This document shows, in pieces, positions 15,775 through 27,377 of a stretch of 64,000 bases of DNA (its first letter is position 1; every line of letters starts with the position of its first letter). The stretch comes from Actinomadura litoris. Lineage in GTDB: Bacteria > Actinomycetota > Actinomycetes > Streptosporangiales > Streptosporangiaceae. The DNA lies in NCBI RefSeq assembly GCF_009733595.1, contig NZ_WOFH01000016.1, positions 62,001 to 126,000 on the forward strand, given 5' to 3'. The notes beneath the pieces are model-generated. The model saw only the letters and a list, made by a program, of their open reading frames with translations. It made no database searches and had not been told where the DNA came from. Position numbers and translations under genes: made by a program.

Positions 15775-16245
15775 ATGTCAACCGATGAGCACGCGGGACC
15801 CGGCGTCGACGACGGGATCCGCACGATGCTGCTGCTGATGCCCCGGCTGGTGTCGGCCGCCAAGCGGATCCGGGTCCCCGACGAGCTGGCCGGCTTCGAC
15901 CTGGCCCCCCGGCACCTGTCCCTGCTGGCCTACCTGCTGTTCGACGGGCCGATGGGCGTCAACGAGCTGGCCGCGCGGCTGGAGGTCGCGCCCGCGACCG
16001 TGAGCCTGATGGTCGGCGACCTGAGCAGGCAGGGCATCCTCGTCCGCGCCGAGGACCCCGCCGACCGGCGCCGGACGATCGTGAGCGTCGCCGCCGAGCA
16101 CCTGCCCGCCGTCAACGGCTGGCTCGGCCGGGGCGCGGGCGCGTGGCGCGCCGCGCTGGAGCCGCTGACCCCGGCCCAGCGCGGGATGTTCATCGACACC
16201 CTGCTCGCCTACGAGCGCGCGGTGACCGAGGCCCGCGCGCGCTGA
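15775..16245 (+). CDS. MarR-family transcriptional regulator
   Basis: The product is 156 aa from ATG 15775; a TTG at 15742 would add 11 residues but sits inside the operator. The winged helix covers residues about 45-105: FDLAPRHLSLLAYLLFDGPM, then the recognition helix LEVAPATVSLMVGDLSRQGI and the wing RAEDPADRRRTIVSV. No cysteine is present in the helices, so thiol-based sensing as in OhrR is unlikely. It is divergent from the hemerythrin gene across an 86-bp region with a clear inverted repeat, and converges on the MocA-like gene. Confidence 0.85.
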   Translation: MSTDEHAGPGVDDGIRTMLLLMPRLVSAAKRIRVPDELAGFDLAPRHLSLLAYLLFDGPMGVNELAARLEVAPATVSLMVGDLSRQGILVRAEDPADRRRTIVSVAAEHLPAVNGWLGRGAGAWRAALEPLTPAQRGMFIDTLLAYERAVTEARAR

Positions 16246-16251
16246 GCGGCG

Positions 16252-16872
16252 TCAGCCGAGGCCCGCGTCGAGGAGCGCGGCGAGGTCCTCGGGGGTGTCG
16301 ATGTCGTCCGGGGCGGCGACGTCGTCGCACGGGACGGGCGTGACGAGGTCCGGGTGGGCGCGCAGGTAGCCGCGCGCGCCCCGGTCGCCGGACGCCGCGT
16401 CCGACGCGCCCGCGAAGTGCTCGGCCCGCAGCAGGACGGGGTTGCGCCACGCGCCGCCGTAGGTCGCCACGGCGATCCCCGCGCCCGCCTCGTACGCCCC
16501 GACCAGCCGCGCGACGGCCGCCGCGGTGACCAGCGGCTGGTCGACGAGCGCGACGGCGGCGGCGGGGCAGCCGGGCGGCAGCGCGGCGAGCCCGGCGCGC
16601 AGCGAGGAGCCCATGCCCTCCCGCCAGCGCGGGTTCGGGACGACCACCGCGCCGATCACCTCGACCTGCGCGGCGCCGGTCACCACGAGGACCGGCGAGC
16701 AGCCCGCGTCCCGCAGCGTCCGCACGCCCCGGTCGACCAGGCGCTCGCCGCGCAGCTCCAGCAGCGCCTTCGGACGGCCGAACCGGCGGCCCTCCCCCGC
16801 CGCGAGCAGCAGCCCCGCCGGGGGCTCGTCCTTCGGGAAGACACCGCGTGAGTTGGCGCCGTGCAGGGTCAT
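16252..16872 (-). CDS. MobA/MocA-like nucleotidyltransferase
   Basis: The product is 206 aa from ATG 16872 (GTG 16875 is directly before it). The N-terminus holds the NTP-transferase signature LLLAAGEGRRFGRPKALLEL near residue 25, later RWREGMGSSLRAGL and VALVDQPLVTAAAV, which are the MocA/NboR-type blocks. MocA attaches CMP to molybdopterin to give the MCD cofactor used by xanthine dehydrogenase- and CO dehydrogenase-type enzymes. It is the last gene of the CoxD-CoxE-XdhC-MocA operon, 18 bp after the xdhC stop, which supports a MocA role over MobA. Confidence 0.8.
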   Translation of the reverse strand: MTLHGANSRGVFPKDEPPAGLLLAAGEGRRFGRPKALLELRGERLVDRGVRTLRDAGCSPVLVVTGAAQVEVIGAVVVPNPRWREGMGSSLRAGLAALPPGCPAAAVALVDQPLVTAAAVARLVGAYEAGAGIAVATYGGAWRNPVLLRAEHFAGASDAASGDRGARGYLRAHPDLVTPVPCDDVAAPDDIDTPEDLAALLDAGLG

Positions 16873-16890
16873 CACGCGAGGGTAGCCCGC

Positions 16891-18015
16891 TCACCCCTGC
16901 GCGGCGTGGATCCTGCCGCCGGTGTCGGTGAGCGGTCGCCCCGAGCCGCCCCAGCGGAGCTGGACGAGTTCGGCGGCGATCGACACCGCCGTCTCCTCGG
17001 GCGTGCGGGCGCCGAGGTCGAGGCCGATCGGCGAGCGCAGCCGGGCCAGCTCCCGGGGGGTCAGGCCCGCCTCGCGCAGCCGCGCCAGCCGGTCGTCGTG
17101 GGTGCGGCGCGACCCCATCGCGCCGACGTACCCGGCGCCGGTGCGCAGCGCCACCTCCAGCAGCGGCACGTCGAACTTCGGGTCGTGGGTGAGGACGCAG
17201 ACGGCGGTCCGCTCGTCGACCAGGTCCCGCGACTCCTCCAGGAACTTGTGCGGCCACTTCACCACGACCTCGTCGGCGTCGGGGAAGCGCTTGGGCGTCG
17301 CGAAGACGGGCCGCGCGTCGCACACCGTCACGTGGTAGCCGAGGAACTTGCCGATCCGCGCGACCGCCGCCGCGAAGTCGATCGCGCCGAACACCAGCAG
17401 GCGCGGCGGCGGCGCGAAGGAGTGCACGAACACGGTCAGGTCGTCCAGCCGCCGCTCGCCCTCGCGGCCGTAGTGCCGCGAGCCGGTGAGGCCCTGGGCG
17501 AGCATGCCGCGCGCGTCGTCGTCGACCGCCGCGTCCAGCCGGGCGGCGTGCGGCTCGCCGGGCGCGAGCGAACCGGACGCGCGGTCGCGCCAGACGACGC
17601 GCCGCGCCCCGAGCCGCCCGGGACCGCCGACGACGGTCGCGACCGCGACCGGCTCGCGGGCCCGCATCGCCTCGGCCACCTCGGCGAACTCCGGGAACGT
17701 CGCGGGGCCGACCGGCTCCACCAGCACGTCCAGGATGCCGCCGCAGGTCAGCCCGACCGCGAACGCGTCGTCGTCGCTGACCCCGTAGCGCCGCACGACG
17801 GGCTCGCCGCTCGCGATCACGCTCCGCGCCAGCTCGTACACCGCGCCCTCGACGCAGCCGCCGGACACGCTGCCCGCGACCTCCCCGCCCGCCGACACGG
17901 CCATCGCCGCCCCCGCCGGACGCGGCGCGCTGCGGAAGGTGTGCACGACCGTCGCCAGCCCGAACGTCTCCCCCGACGCGTACCACCCGGCGATGTCGTC
18001 CAGCACGTCACGCAA
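16891..18015 (-). CDS. XdhC/CoxF-family molybdenum cofactor maturation protein
   Basis: The product is 374 aa. TTG 18015 is preferred as start because GAGGAG lies seven bases upstream and the gene then overlaps coxE by 8 bp; a GTG at 18036 would add seven residues. The N-terminal XdhC_CoxI domain has ATVVHTFRSAPRPAGAAMAV and SGSVSGGCVEGAVYELA (conserved Cys) near residue 50, and a second CGG motif in GLTCGGILDVLVEP near residue 90. The C-terminal Rossmann half has LLVFGAIDFAAAVARIG and YVGAMGSRRTHDDR. XdhC inserts or protects the sulfurated Mo cofactor before delivery to the apo-hydroxylase. Confidence 0.87.
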   Translation of the reverse strand: MRDVLDDIAGWYASGETFGLATVVHTFRSAPRPAGAAMAVSAGGEVAGSVSGGCVEGAVYELARSVIASGEPVVRRYGVSDDDAFAVGLTCGGILDVLVEPVGPATFPEFAEVAEAMRAREPVAVATVVGGPGRLGARRVVWRDRASGSLAPGEPHAARLDAAVDDDARGMLAQGLTGSRHYGREGERRLDDLTVFVHSFAPPPRLLVFGAIDFAAAVARIGKFLGYHVTVCDARPVFATPKRFPDADEVVVKWPHKFLEESRDLVDERTAVCVLTHDPKFDVPLLEVALRTGAGYVGAMGSRRTHDDRLARLREAGLTPRELARLRSPIGLDLGARTPEETAVSIAAELVQLRWGGSGRPLTDTGGRIHAAQG

Positions 18016-19148
18016 GGCCCGTCTCCTCTCTCCCACCGGCTTCCCTCCGGGCGGCCCCGTTCGCGCCGCCCGCGATCAGCCGGGCCAAGTGCTCCAGCGC
18101 CGCGAGGCTGTGGCCGGAGGTGAAGTCGTCGACGTGCGGCAGCGCCGCCGCCATCCCGGCCGTCAGCGGCTCGTACCCGGGGCGCGCCTTGTGCGGGTTC
18201 GCCCACACGACCCGGTGCGCGAGCCGCCGCAGCCGCGCCATCTGGTCGCCGAGGAGGGCGGCGTCGCCGCGCTCCCAGCCGTCGGAGGCGATCACGACGA
18301 CGGCGCCCCGGGCGAGGCCGCGCTGCCCGAACCGGTCGAGGAACTCCTTCAGCTCCTCGCCGAGGCGGGTGCCGCCGCTCCAGTCCGGGATGGCGGCCGA
18401 CGCCGCCGCCATCGCCGTGTCGGGGTCGCGGTGCCGCAGGTCGCGGGTGAGGCGGGTGAGGCGCGTCCCGGCGCTGAAGACCTCCACGGCGGCGCCGCCC
18501 GAGCGCGCGGCGGCGTGCGCGAACCGCAGCAGCGCGTCGGCGTAGGGGCTCATCGACCCGCTGACGTCCACGATCAGCACGACGCGGCGCGGGCGGGTCC
18601 GGTGCGCGCGGTGCCGGAGCAGGGCCGTCTCGCCGCCGCGCCTCAGCGTCTCCCGGATCGTCCGGCCGGGGTCGAGGCGTCCGGCGGGCGCGGGGGCGAA
18701 CCGGCGCGACCTGCGCGGCTCGGCGCCCGCCTCCAGCAGCGCGATGAGCCGGGCGACCTCGGCGCGCTCGGCCGCGGTCAGCCGCGCCACGTCCCGGTCG
18801 CGCAGCACCTCGGCGCCGCTCGCGGCCGACGCCTCGGGCTCACCCGCGCGCTCCCCGGCTCCGGCGCCGTCCAGGACGGGACGCGCCGCGCGCCGCACCG
18901 CGACCGGCGGCGGCCTGCGCCCCGGACGGGCCGTCGCGCCGGAGAAGTACGCGGCGAAGCAGCGGTCGTAGCGGGCGAGGTCGGCGGGGTCGGCGCACAG
19001 CGTCAGCCGCCCCGCCCAGTACACCTGCGACGGGTCCAGGACGTCGAGGTGGCCGAGCGCCGCGAGCATCGCCTGGACGCGCTCGGGCCCCGCGCCGCCG
19101 CCCGCCGCGCGCACCGTCCGGGCGAACCCGACCATCGTCTCGGTGACG

Positions 19149-19156
<8 letters not shown>
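18008..19156 (-). CDS. CoxE-like von Willebrand A domain protein
   Basis: The product is 382 aa. The second half is a VWA (CoxE) domain whose MIDAS starts with DVSGSMS at residues 197-203, with later TRLGEELKEFLDRFG and VVIASDGWERGD. The first 180 residues are Ala/Arg-rich and predicted helical. CoxE proteins pair with a MoxR-type AAA ATPase (CoxD) to mature the CO dehydrogenase active site. The gene overlaps coxD by 8 bp upstream and xdhC by 8 bp downstream, so the three are translationally coupled. Confidence 0.87.
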
Positions 19157-20075
<919 letters not shown>

Positions 20076-20176
20076 GATCTCAGGCTACCCAGCGGCACAA
20101 GGGGGGCATATGCGGACGATCTTCCCATCTTAATCAGTAGGGATTGTTGACTTTTGTTACGTCACTCAGCAGCATC

Positions 20177-21460
20177 ATGCACATGCGAATCGGTGACCGG
20201 GAGCCCCTGACCGGCAGCGACGGCCGGGCCCAAGACCTGACCGACGAGGCGAACTACGAACGTGCCCGCTCGATCTCCCGGCGCGGGCTGCTGCGCCTGT
20301 CCGCCGGCGCCGGTCTCGGCGCCGCCATCGGCACCGCCCCCGCGGCCGCCGCCGAGGATCCGGCCACCGGGATCGTCAAGCCGCTGCCCCCCGAGCTGTT
20401 CATCCCGCACGGCACCAACGCCGAGATGCGCTGGGAGGCCATGTCCGGCCAGGGCTACCTCACGCCCGCCGACCGGTTCTTCGTCCGCAACCACGTCGCG
20501 ACGCCCCGGATCGACGCGCGGACGTGGCGGCTCAAGCTGTGGGGCACCGGGCTGCGCGGCGCGCCCACCGAGGACCGCCCGTTCGAGCTGTCGTACGCGG
20601 ACCTGCTCGGACTCCCCGCCGAGACCCTCACCGCCTCCATCGAGTGCACCGGCAACGGGCGCGGCTTCTACACCGCGCAGCAGGGCCAGCAGGTGTCCGG
20701 CACCCCCTGGCGGCTCGGCGCGGTGGGCGTCGCCCGCTGGCGCGGGGTCCGGCTGTCGGACGTCCTGGAGCGCGCGGGTCTCACCCCCGCGGCCGTGGAC
20801 ATCCTGCCCCGCGGGCTGGACGCTGACTATGTGGACAAGGGCGAGAACCTCGGCCGCGTGCGGCGCCCCCTCCCGGTCGCGAAGGCGCTCAAGGACGTCC
20901 TGCTGGCCTACGAGATGAACGGCGCGCCGCTGCCGCCCGACCACGGGTTCCCCGTCCGGCTGGTCGTGCCGTCGTGGGTGGGCATCGCGTCCGTCAAGTG
21001 GCTCGGCGACATCCAGGTGGCCGACGAGCCGCTGTTCTCGCCGTGGAACACGCGCTACTACCGCCTCTTCGGCCCCGGCCACCCGCCCGAGGGCAGCGCC
21101 CCGCTCACCCGGATGAACGTCAAGGCGGCGTTCGAGCTGCCCTGGGAGGCCACGCTGCGCGCGGGCCGCGTCCACGTCCTGCGCGGGCGCTCCTGGTCGG
21201 GCAACGGGCGCGTCCGGCGGACGGAGGTCAGCGTCGACGGCGGCCGGACCTGGCGGCGGGCCCGGCTCCACGACGCGCACGCGAGCCCGAGCGGGTGGGT
21301 CCGGTGGGAGTTCCCGTGGCGCCCGCACGCCCCGGGCCGGTACGAGCTGATGGCACGTGCCACCGACGTGACCGGCACGTCCCAGCCGCCCATCGCGCCC
21401 TTCAACACCTTCGGCTACCTGTTCGGCGCCGTCGTCCGGCACCCGGTCACCCTCGCCTGA
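20177..21460 (+). CDS. Tat-exported sulfite-oxidase-family molybdoenzyme
   Basis: The product is 427 aa. A twin-arginine signal is visible: SRRGLLRLSAGAGLGAAIG from residue 34, then an Ala-rich cleavage region near residue 58. The Mo-ligating cysteine is C157 in ASIECTGNGRGFY, the sulfite oxidase hallmark. The C-terminal Mo-co dimerisation domain follows (LRAGRVHVLRGRSWSGNG, then TEVSVDGGRTWRRA). It lacks a haem b5 domain, so electrons must leave through another carrier, as in YedY/SorA-type enzymes. It is followed 10 bp later by the methanethiol oxidase gene, which suggests oxidation of sulfite or a methylated sulfur compound outside the cell membrane. No Shine-Dalgarno is apparent and the start could be ATG 20183. 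Confidence 0.87.
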   Translation: MHMRIGDREPLTGSDGRAQDLTDEANYERARSISRRGLLRLSAGAGLGAAIGTAPAAAAEDPATGIVKPLPPELFIPHGTNAEMRWEAMSGQGYLTPADRFFVRNHVATPRIDARTWRLKLWGTGLRGAPTEDRPFELSYADLLGLPAETLTASIECTGNGRGFYTAQQGQQVSGTPWRLGAVGVARWRGVRLSDVLERAGLTPAAVDILPRGLDADYVDKGENLGRVRRPLPVAKALKDVLLAYEMNGAPLPPDHGFPVRLVVPSWVGIASVKWLGDIQVADEPLFSPWNTRYYRLFGPGHPPEGSAPLTRMNVKAAFELPWEATLRAGRVHVLRGRSWSGNGRVRRTEVSVDGGRTWRRARLHDAHASPSGWVRWEFPWRPHAPGRYELMARATDVTGTSQPPIAPFNTFGYLFGAVVRHPVTLA

Positions 21461-21470
21461 AAGGAACCCC

Positions 21471-22886
21471 ATGGCACTGTGGAAGCCAGACCCGACGTTC
21501 TACGCCTCGCCCCGGGACGCGGTCTCCGCGCCGCCCGAGAAGCTGGCCTACGTCGCCGCGTTCGACCGCGCCGCCGAGAAGCCGGACGCGATCGCGGTGC
21601 TGGACGTCGACCCCGGCTCCTCGTCCTACGGCGACGTCGTCGGCTGGACCGACCTGCCCTACCTCGGCGACGAGCTGCACCACTTCGGCTGGAACGCGTG
21701 CAGCAGCGCCCTGTGCCCCTACGCGCCGCACCCGCACGTCGAGCGCCGCTACCTGATCGTGCCGGGCCTGCGCTCGTCGCGGGTCTATGTCATCGACACC
21801 AAGGAGAACCCGACCGCGCCCGAGATCGTCAAGATCCTGGAGCCGGACGAGCTGGCCAAGCGCGCCGGGTACTCGCGCCCGCACACCGTCCACTGCGGGC
21901 CCGAGGGGCTGTACCTCACCGCGCTCGGCGGCGCGAACGGCGAGGACGGCCCGGGCGGCATCGCGCTGCTCGACCACACCTCCTTCGACGTCCTCGGCCG
22001 CTGGGAGGTCGACCGGGGCCCGCAGTACTTCGCCTACGACGCGTGGTGGCACATCGCCCACGACGTGCTCGTGACCTCCGAGTGGGGCACCCCCTCCATG
22101 ATCGAGGACGGGGTCGTCGGCGAGCTGCTGCTCGGCCGCAAGTACGGGCACGCGCTGCACTTCTGGGACCTGCGCAAGCGCCGCCACGTCCAGACCGTCG
22201 ACCTCGGCGACGAGCACCAGATGGCGCTGGAGCTGCGTCCCGCGCACGACCCCACCAAGCAGTACGGGTTCGTCGGCGTCGTCGTCAGCGTGGAGGACCT
22301 GTCGGCCTCCGTCTGGGCCTGGCACCGCGACGGCGACGGCTGGGCGGCCAAGAAGGTCATCACGATCCCCGCCGAGCCGGCCGACGCCGCCGGCCTGCCG
22401 CCCGTGATCGCGCCGTTCGGAGCCGTCCCGCCGCTGGTCACCGACATCGACCTGTCGGTGGACGACCGGTGGCTGTACGTCTCGTGCTGGGGCACCGGCG
22501 AGCTGAAGCGCTACGACGTCAGCGACCCCTTCAACCCGGTCGAGGCGGGCTCGGTGCGCCTCGGCGGCATCACCGGCCGCGCCGCGCACCCCGCCGCCCC
22601 CGACCTGCCGCTGTCCGGCGGCCCCCAGATGGTCGAGGTCAGCCGCGACGGCCGCCGCGTCTACGTCACCAACTCCCTCTACGGCGCCTGGGACGACCAG
22701 TTCTACCCCGACGGCGTCGGCGCCTGGATGGCCAAGCTCGACTCCGACCCGGGCGACGCCTCCGCGAACGGCTTCAAGCTCGACGAGCGGTTCTTCCCGC
22801 ACGGCGAGGCGTTCCGCGGCCGCCGTCCCCACCAGACCCGCCTCCAGGGCGGCGACGCCTCCTCCGACTCCTACTGCTATCCGTGA
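21471..22886 (+). CDS. mtoX: Methanethiol oxidase (selenium-binding protein SBP56 family)
   Basis: The product is 471 aa, the usual length of SBP56/MtoX. Family blocks run through the whole protein: ELHHFGWNACSSALCPYAPH near residue 68, RPHTVHCGPEGLYLTALGG near residue 140, EWGTPSMIEDGV near residue 204, and HPAAPDLPLSGGPQMVEVSR near residue 372. Bacterial MtoX oxidises methanethiol to formaldehyde, hydrogen sulfide and hydrogen peroxide (EC 1.8.3.4) and carries copper. Proteobacterial MtoX is exported, while this one has no signal peptide, as in several actinobacterial homologues. It sits between a Tat-exported molybdoenzyme and a membrane protein in one operon. AAAGGAAC precedes the ATG. 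Confidence 0.87.
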   Translation: MALWKPDPTFYASPRDAVSAPPEKLAYVAAFDRAAEKPDAIAVLDVDPGSSSYGDVVGWTDLPYLGDELHHFGWNACSSALCPYAPHPHVERRYLIVPGLRSSRVYVIDTKENPTAPEIVKILEPDELAKRAGYSRPHTVHCGPEGLYLTALGGANGEDGPGGIALLDHTSFDVLGRWEVDRGPQYFAYDAWWHIAHDVLVTSEWGTPSMIEDGVVGELLLGRKYGHALHFWDLRKRRHVQTVDLGDEHQMALELRPAHDPTKQYGFVGVVVSVEDLSASVWAWHRDGDGWAAKKVITIPAEPADAAGLPPVIAPFGAVPPLVTDIDLSVDDRWLYVSCWGTGELKRYDVSDPFNPVEAGSVRLGGITGRAAHPAAPDLPLSGGPQMVEVSRDGRRVYVTNSLYGAWDDQFYPDGVGAWMAKLDSDPGDASANGFKLDERFFPHGEAFRGRRPHQTRLQGGDASSDSYCYP

Positions 22887-23518
22887 CCGACGGCTCGCTC
22901 GCGGCCCTCGTCGCGCTGGGCGCCTTCCACGGCCTCAACCCCGCGATGGGCTGGCTGTTCGCGGTGGCCCGCGGCCTCCAGGAGCGCAGCAGGTCACTCG
23001 TCCTGCAGGCGCTCCCGGCGATCGCCGCGGGCCACGCCGCCTCGGTCGGCGCGGTCGCCGTCCTGGTCGCGCTGACCCGCTCGGTCGTCGCGACGCAGAC
23101 GCTGGCGATCGGCGGCGGCGTCCTGCTCGTCGGCTTCGGCCTGTGGCGGCTGCTGTCGCAGCGCCACTTCCGCTGGGTCGGCATGCGGATCTCGCTGTGG
23201 CAGCTCGCCGGCTGGTCGTTCCTGATGTCGTCCGTGCACGGCGCGGGGCTGATGCTCCTGCCCGTCCTGACCTCCTCGGGGACGGCTCCGGCGGGCCACG
23301 ACCACGGCCTGCACGCCTCGGGCAGCGCGCTGTCGACGGGCGTGTTCGTCACCGCCGTCCACACCCTCGCCATGTTCACGGTCGCGGGCGTCGTCGCGGT
23401 GGCCGTCTATGAGATCCTCGGCCTGGCCGTCCTCCGCCGCGCCTGGTTCAACCTGGACCGCCTCTGGGCCGCCGCCCTCATAGGCGCCGGCACCATAACC
23501 GTCCTGACCGCCCTCTGA
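22883..23518 (+). CDS. Multi-pass membrane protein with a FHGLNP motif
   Basis: The product is 211 aa starting at GTG 22883, overlapping the mtoX stop by 4 bp. About six membrane segments are visible. The first carries GAFHGLNPAMGWLFAVARGL; the charged His in a membrane helix and the glycine-rich packing recall HupE/UreJ-type and RcnA-type metal transporters. A His-containing loop (AGHDHGLHASG) lies near residue 140, and TAVHTLAMFTVAGVVAVAVY near residue 155. Strict coupling to mtoX suggests metal supply to, or product handling for, the copper enzyme. The function is not known; only the membrane nature and operon are certain. Confidence 0.7.
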   Translation: MTDGSLAALVALGAFHGLNPAMGWLFAVARGLQERSRSLVLQALPAIAAGHAASVGAVAVLVALTRSVVATQTLAIGGGVLLVGFGLWRLLSQRHFRWVGMRISLWQLAGWSFLMSSVHGAGLMLLPVLTSSGTAPAGHDHGLHASGSALSTGVFVTAVHTLAMFTVAGVVAVAVYEILGLAVLRRAWFNLDRLWAAALIGAGTITVLTAL

Positions 23519-23523
23519 CCCCG

Positions 23524-24112
23524 TCAATACCGGGCGCGCCGCCCCACGGTCGCAAGGTCGATCTCGATGTCGAAAGGCACCGTGACCTTGAGGACGCCGC
23601 GATAGATCCCGGTCAGCGCGTAGACACCGGTGGCCGAACCGAGTTCGTAGACGTACGCGGCCGTCTCGCCGCCCTCGTTCTCCAGCCGCCAGAAGTGCCG
23701 GATCCCGGCCGCCGCGTACTTGCGCGGCTTGGTGTCCCGGTCACGGTCGACGGACTCCGGCGACACGGCCTCCACCACCAGCACGACGTCCTCGGGAACG
23801 TAGTAGGTGGACGGCTCGTCCCGCTCGAACGCCTCGGCGGTCACGACCAGCACGTCCGGCTCCGGCACCTGCCGCGCGCCCAGCACGACGGCCATCCTCT
23901 GGACGGCCCGCAACGCGTCGCGAGCCTGCTTGTCCAGCTCGTTCTCGACCATCCGGAGGACGAAGGAATGCCATTTCTCCTGGGGGCCGACGAAGACGAG
24001 GCTCCCGTCGATGAGCTCCGTATGCCGGGGGGGTGTCCATCCTCAGGAAGTCATCAGCGGTGAATCCACCCGGTGGAGGGATCAACCAGTCGGGAAGCTC
24101 ATCCAGATCCAT
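23524..24112 (-). pseudogene. Uma2-family endonuclease gene with a frameshift
   Basis: The first part reads MDLDELPDWLIPPPGGF then TADDFLRMDTP from ATG 24112; the rest of the family sequence, HTELIDGSLVFVGPQ, then RMVENELDKQARDAL and PEPDVLVVTAEAF, continues in another frame to 23524. The switch falls in a run of seven C (plus-strand G at 24027-24033): removing one base would give MDTPRHTELIDGSL, the usual Uma2 reading. The catalytic PEPDVLVV and VVEAVSPESVDRDRDTKPRK blocks of the PD-(D/E)XK fold are intact in the second frame. The frameshift could be real decay, slippage-based switching or a sequencing error. Uma2 genes are abundant in actinomycetes and their role is unknown. Confidence 0.75.
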
Positions 24113-24167
24113 TCGGCTACCCTAAGCGATTCTCGCTGTACACATCGTGCGCAACGGAAGACTCGGG

Positions 24168-24614
24168 TCAGGTGGGGTTGGGGGCTTCGCCTTGGGTTTG
24201 GAGGAGGGCTCGGAGTTCGGCCAACTGGTGGGCGGCGAGGGTCTTCTCGGCGCCGTTGATGCCCATGGCGCCGAAGGACGTGCCGTCGGCGAGGTCGAGG
24301 GTGGGCCAGGGCTCGCCCTCGCCCATCGTCACGTCGATCACCTCGGCCCATTCGAGGCGGCGGGTGCGGAAGGGGTTGACGACCGTGAGGCCCGCCTCGT
24401 CGGCCTGGACGCGGCAGCGGGCCAGCATGTGCAGGATCCAGCCGACGAACAGGCCGAACACGACCAGCAGGATCCGGTCGAACAGCTTGAACTGGGGCGC
24501 CACGACCACGGCGAGCACGATCATGCCGAGCACGATGATGCCCGCCGTGGCGTAGGCGACGATCCGGGTGACGCGGGGACGCCACACGGTCGGCAGGGCC
24601 GGGACGTCAGTCAA
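24168..24614 (-). CDS. PH-domain membrane protein
   Basis: The product is 148 aa with two membrane helices (residues about 15-38 and 45-65) followed by a bacterial PH domain (bPH_6 type) with CRVQADEAGLTVVNPFRTRR and LEWAEVIDVTMGEGEPWPTL. Such proteins are common next to hisG in actinobacteria; the role is unknown. ATG 24614 overlaps the hisG stop by 8 bp, so the two are coupled. Confidence 0.75.
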   Translation of the reverse strand: MTDVPALPTVWRPRVTRIVAYATAGIIVLGMIVLAVVVAPQFKLFDRILLVVFGLFVGWILHMLARCRVQADEAGLTVVNPFRTRRLEWAEVIDVTMGEGEPWPTLDLADGTSFGAMGINGAEKTLAAHQLAELRALLQTQGEAPNPT

Positions 24615-25482
24615 CGATCTTCGAGATCGGGATTTCGAGGATGTCGTGGGCGCCGGCGGCCTTCAGCGCCGGGATCAGGGTGTTGACGCCGCGCTTGGCG
24701 ACCACGGACTCCACCGCGCTGGAGTCGCCGCCCGCGAGGGAGGTGACGGTCGGCGAGGACATCGAGGGCATGATGTCGAGGACGGCGCGCAGGTCGCTCT
24801 GCGCCACGTTCAGCTTGAGCAGCACGTTGCCCCGGGCGCGGATCGCGCCCTGGAGCAGGAGCGCGACGTCCTCCATGGCGGCGCGCTTGGCCTCGTCCTC
24901 GTAGGCGGCGCGGTTGGCGACCAGCTCGGTGTAGCTGGTCAGCAGCGTGTCGAGGATGCGCAGGCCGTTCTTGCGCAGCGAGGACCCGGTCTCGGTGAGG
25001 TCGACGATCGCGTCGACGATGTCGGGCACCTTCGCCTCGGTCGCCCCGTAGGACGGGACGACCGTCGCCTTCACCCCGTGCCGGTCGAGGAAGCGGCGGG
25101 TCATCGCCGGGAACTCGGTGGAGATCCGCACGCCCTCCGGCAGGTCGGACACCTGGCGCCAGGGCGCGTCCTCGGGCACCGCCATGATCACCCGGACCGG
25201 GTCGGAGGTCGCCTTGGAATACTGGAGCTCGCCGAGGCTGACCACGTCGGAGTCGGTCTCGGTGATCCAGTCGCGGCCGGTGATGCCGAGGTCGAACAGG
25301 CCCTGTTCGAGGTAGGTCGGGATCTCCTGCGGGCGCAGGACCCGCACCCGGTCGATGCGGGGGTCGTCGATGGAGGCGCGGTAGTCGCGGTCCGAGGCGC
25401 GCCGGACGGTGAGGTCGGCGGCGTCGAACAGCGCCAGGGTCGCCTTCTCCAGCGAGCCCTTGGGCAGGACGAGTGACAGCAC
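24607..25482 (-). CDS. hisG: ATP phosphoribosyltransferase
   Basis: The product is 291 aa, the long form with its own C-terminal regulatory (ACT-like) domain. It catalyses the first step of histidine synthesis, joining ATP and PRPP. It begins LSLVLPKGSLEKATLALF, has FDLGITGRDWITETDSDV near residue 70 and the PRPP loop DAIVDLTETGSSLRKNGL near residue 153; the tail VLDIMPSMSSPTVTSL is the HisG_C domain that binds histidine for feedback. The start is GTG 25482 with GAAAGG upstream. hisE, which usually lies just upstream in related genomes, is not found in the 99 bp before it. Confidence 0.95.
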   Translation of the reverse strand: MLSLVLPKGSLEKATLALFDAADLTVRRASDRDYRASIDDPRIDRVRVLRPQEIPTYLEQGLFDLGITGRDWITETDSDVVSLGELQYSKATSDPVRVIMAVPEDAPWRQVSDLPEGVRISTEFPAMTRRFLDRHGVKATVVPSYGATEAKVPDIVDAIVDLTETGSSLRKNGLRILDTLLTSYTELVANRAAYEDEAKRAAMEDVALLLQGAIRARGNVLLKLNVAQSDLRAVLDIMPSMSSPTVTSLAGGDSSAVESVVAKRGVNTLIPALKAAGAHDILEIPISKIVD

Positions 25483-25581
25483 GGAAAAGCCTTTCGGAAG
25501 GGAAGCGGTCGGAGACCCGGTCGTCTCAGGAGCCCGGTGGCGCGGGTCGGTCGGGGGCGCTCAGGCCCCCGTGCCCCGCCG

Positions 25582-27308
<1,727 letters not shown>

Positions 27309-27342
27309 CACGTGTCCCGCCTGTCCCGTCTTCTACCTGGTG

Positions 27343-27366
27343 GGCTGTCTGGTCGGCTGTCTGGTC
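27343..27366 (-). repeat. Two tandem copies of a 12-bp unit between ribM and ribBA
   Basis: GGCTGTCTGGTC occurs twice without a gap in the 69-bp spacer. It is a small slippage repeat with no evident function. Confidence 0.7.
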
Positions 27367-27377
27367 GGCAGGGCCGC

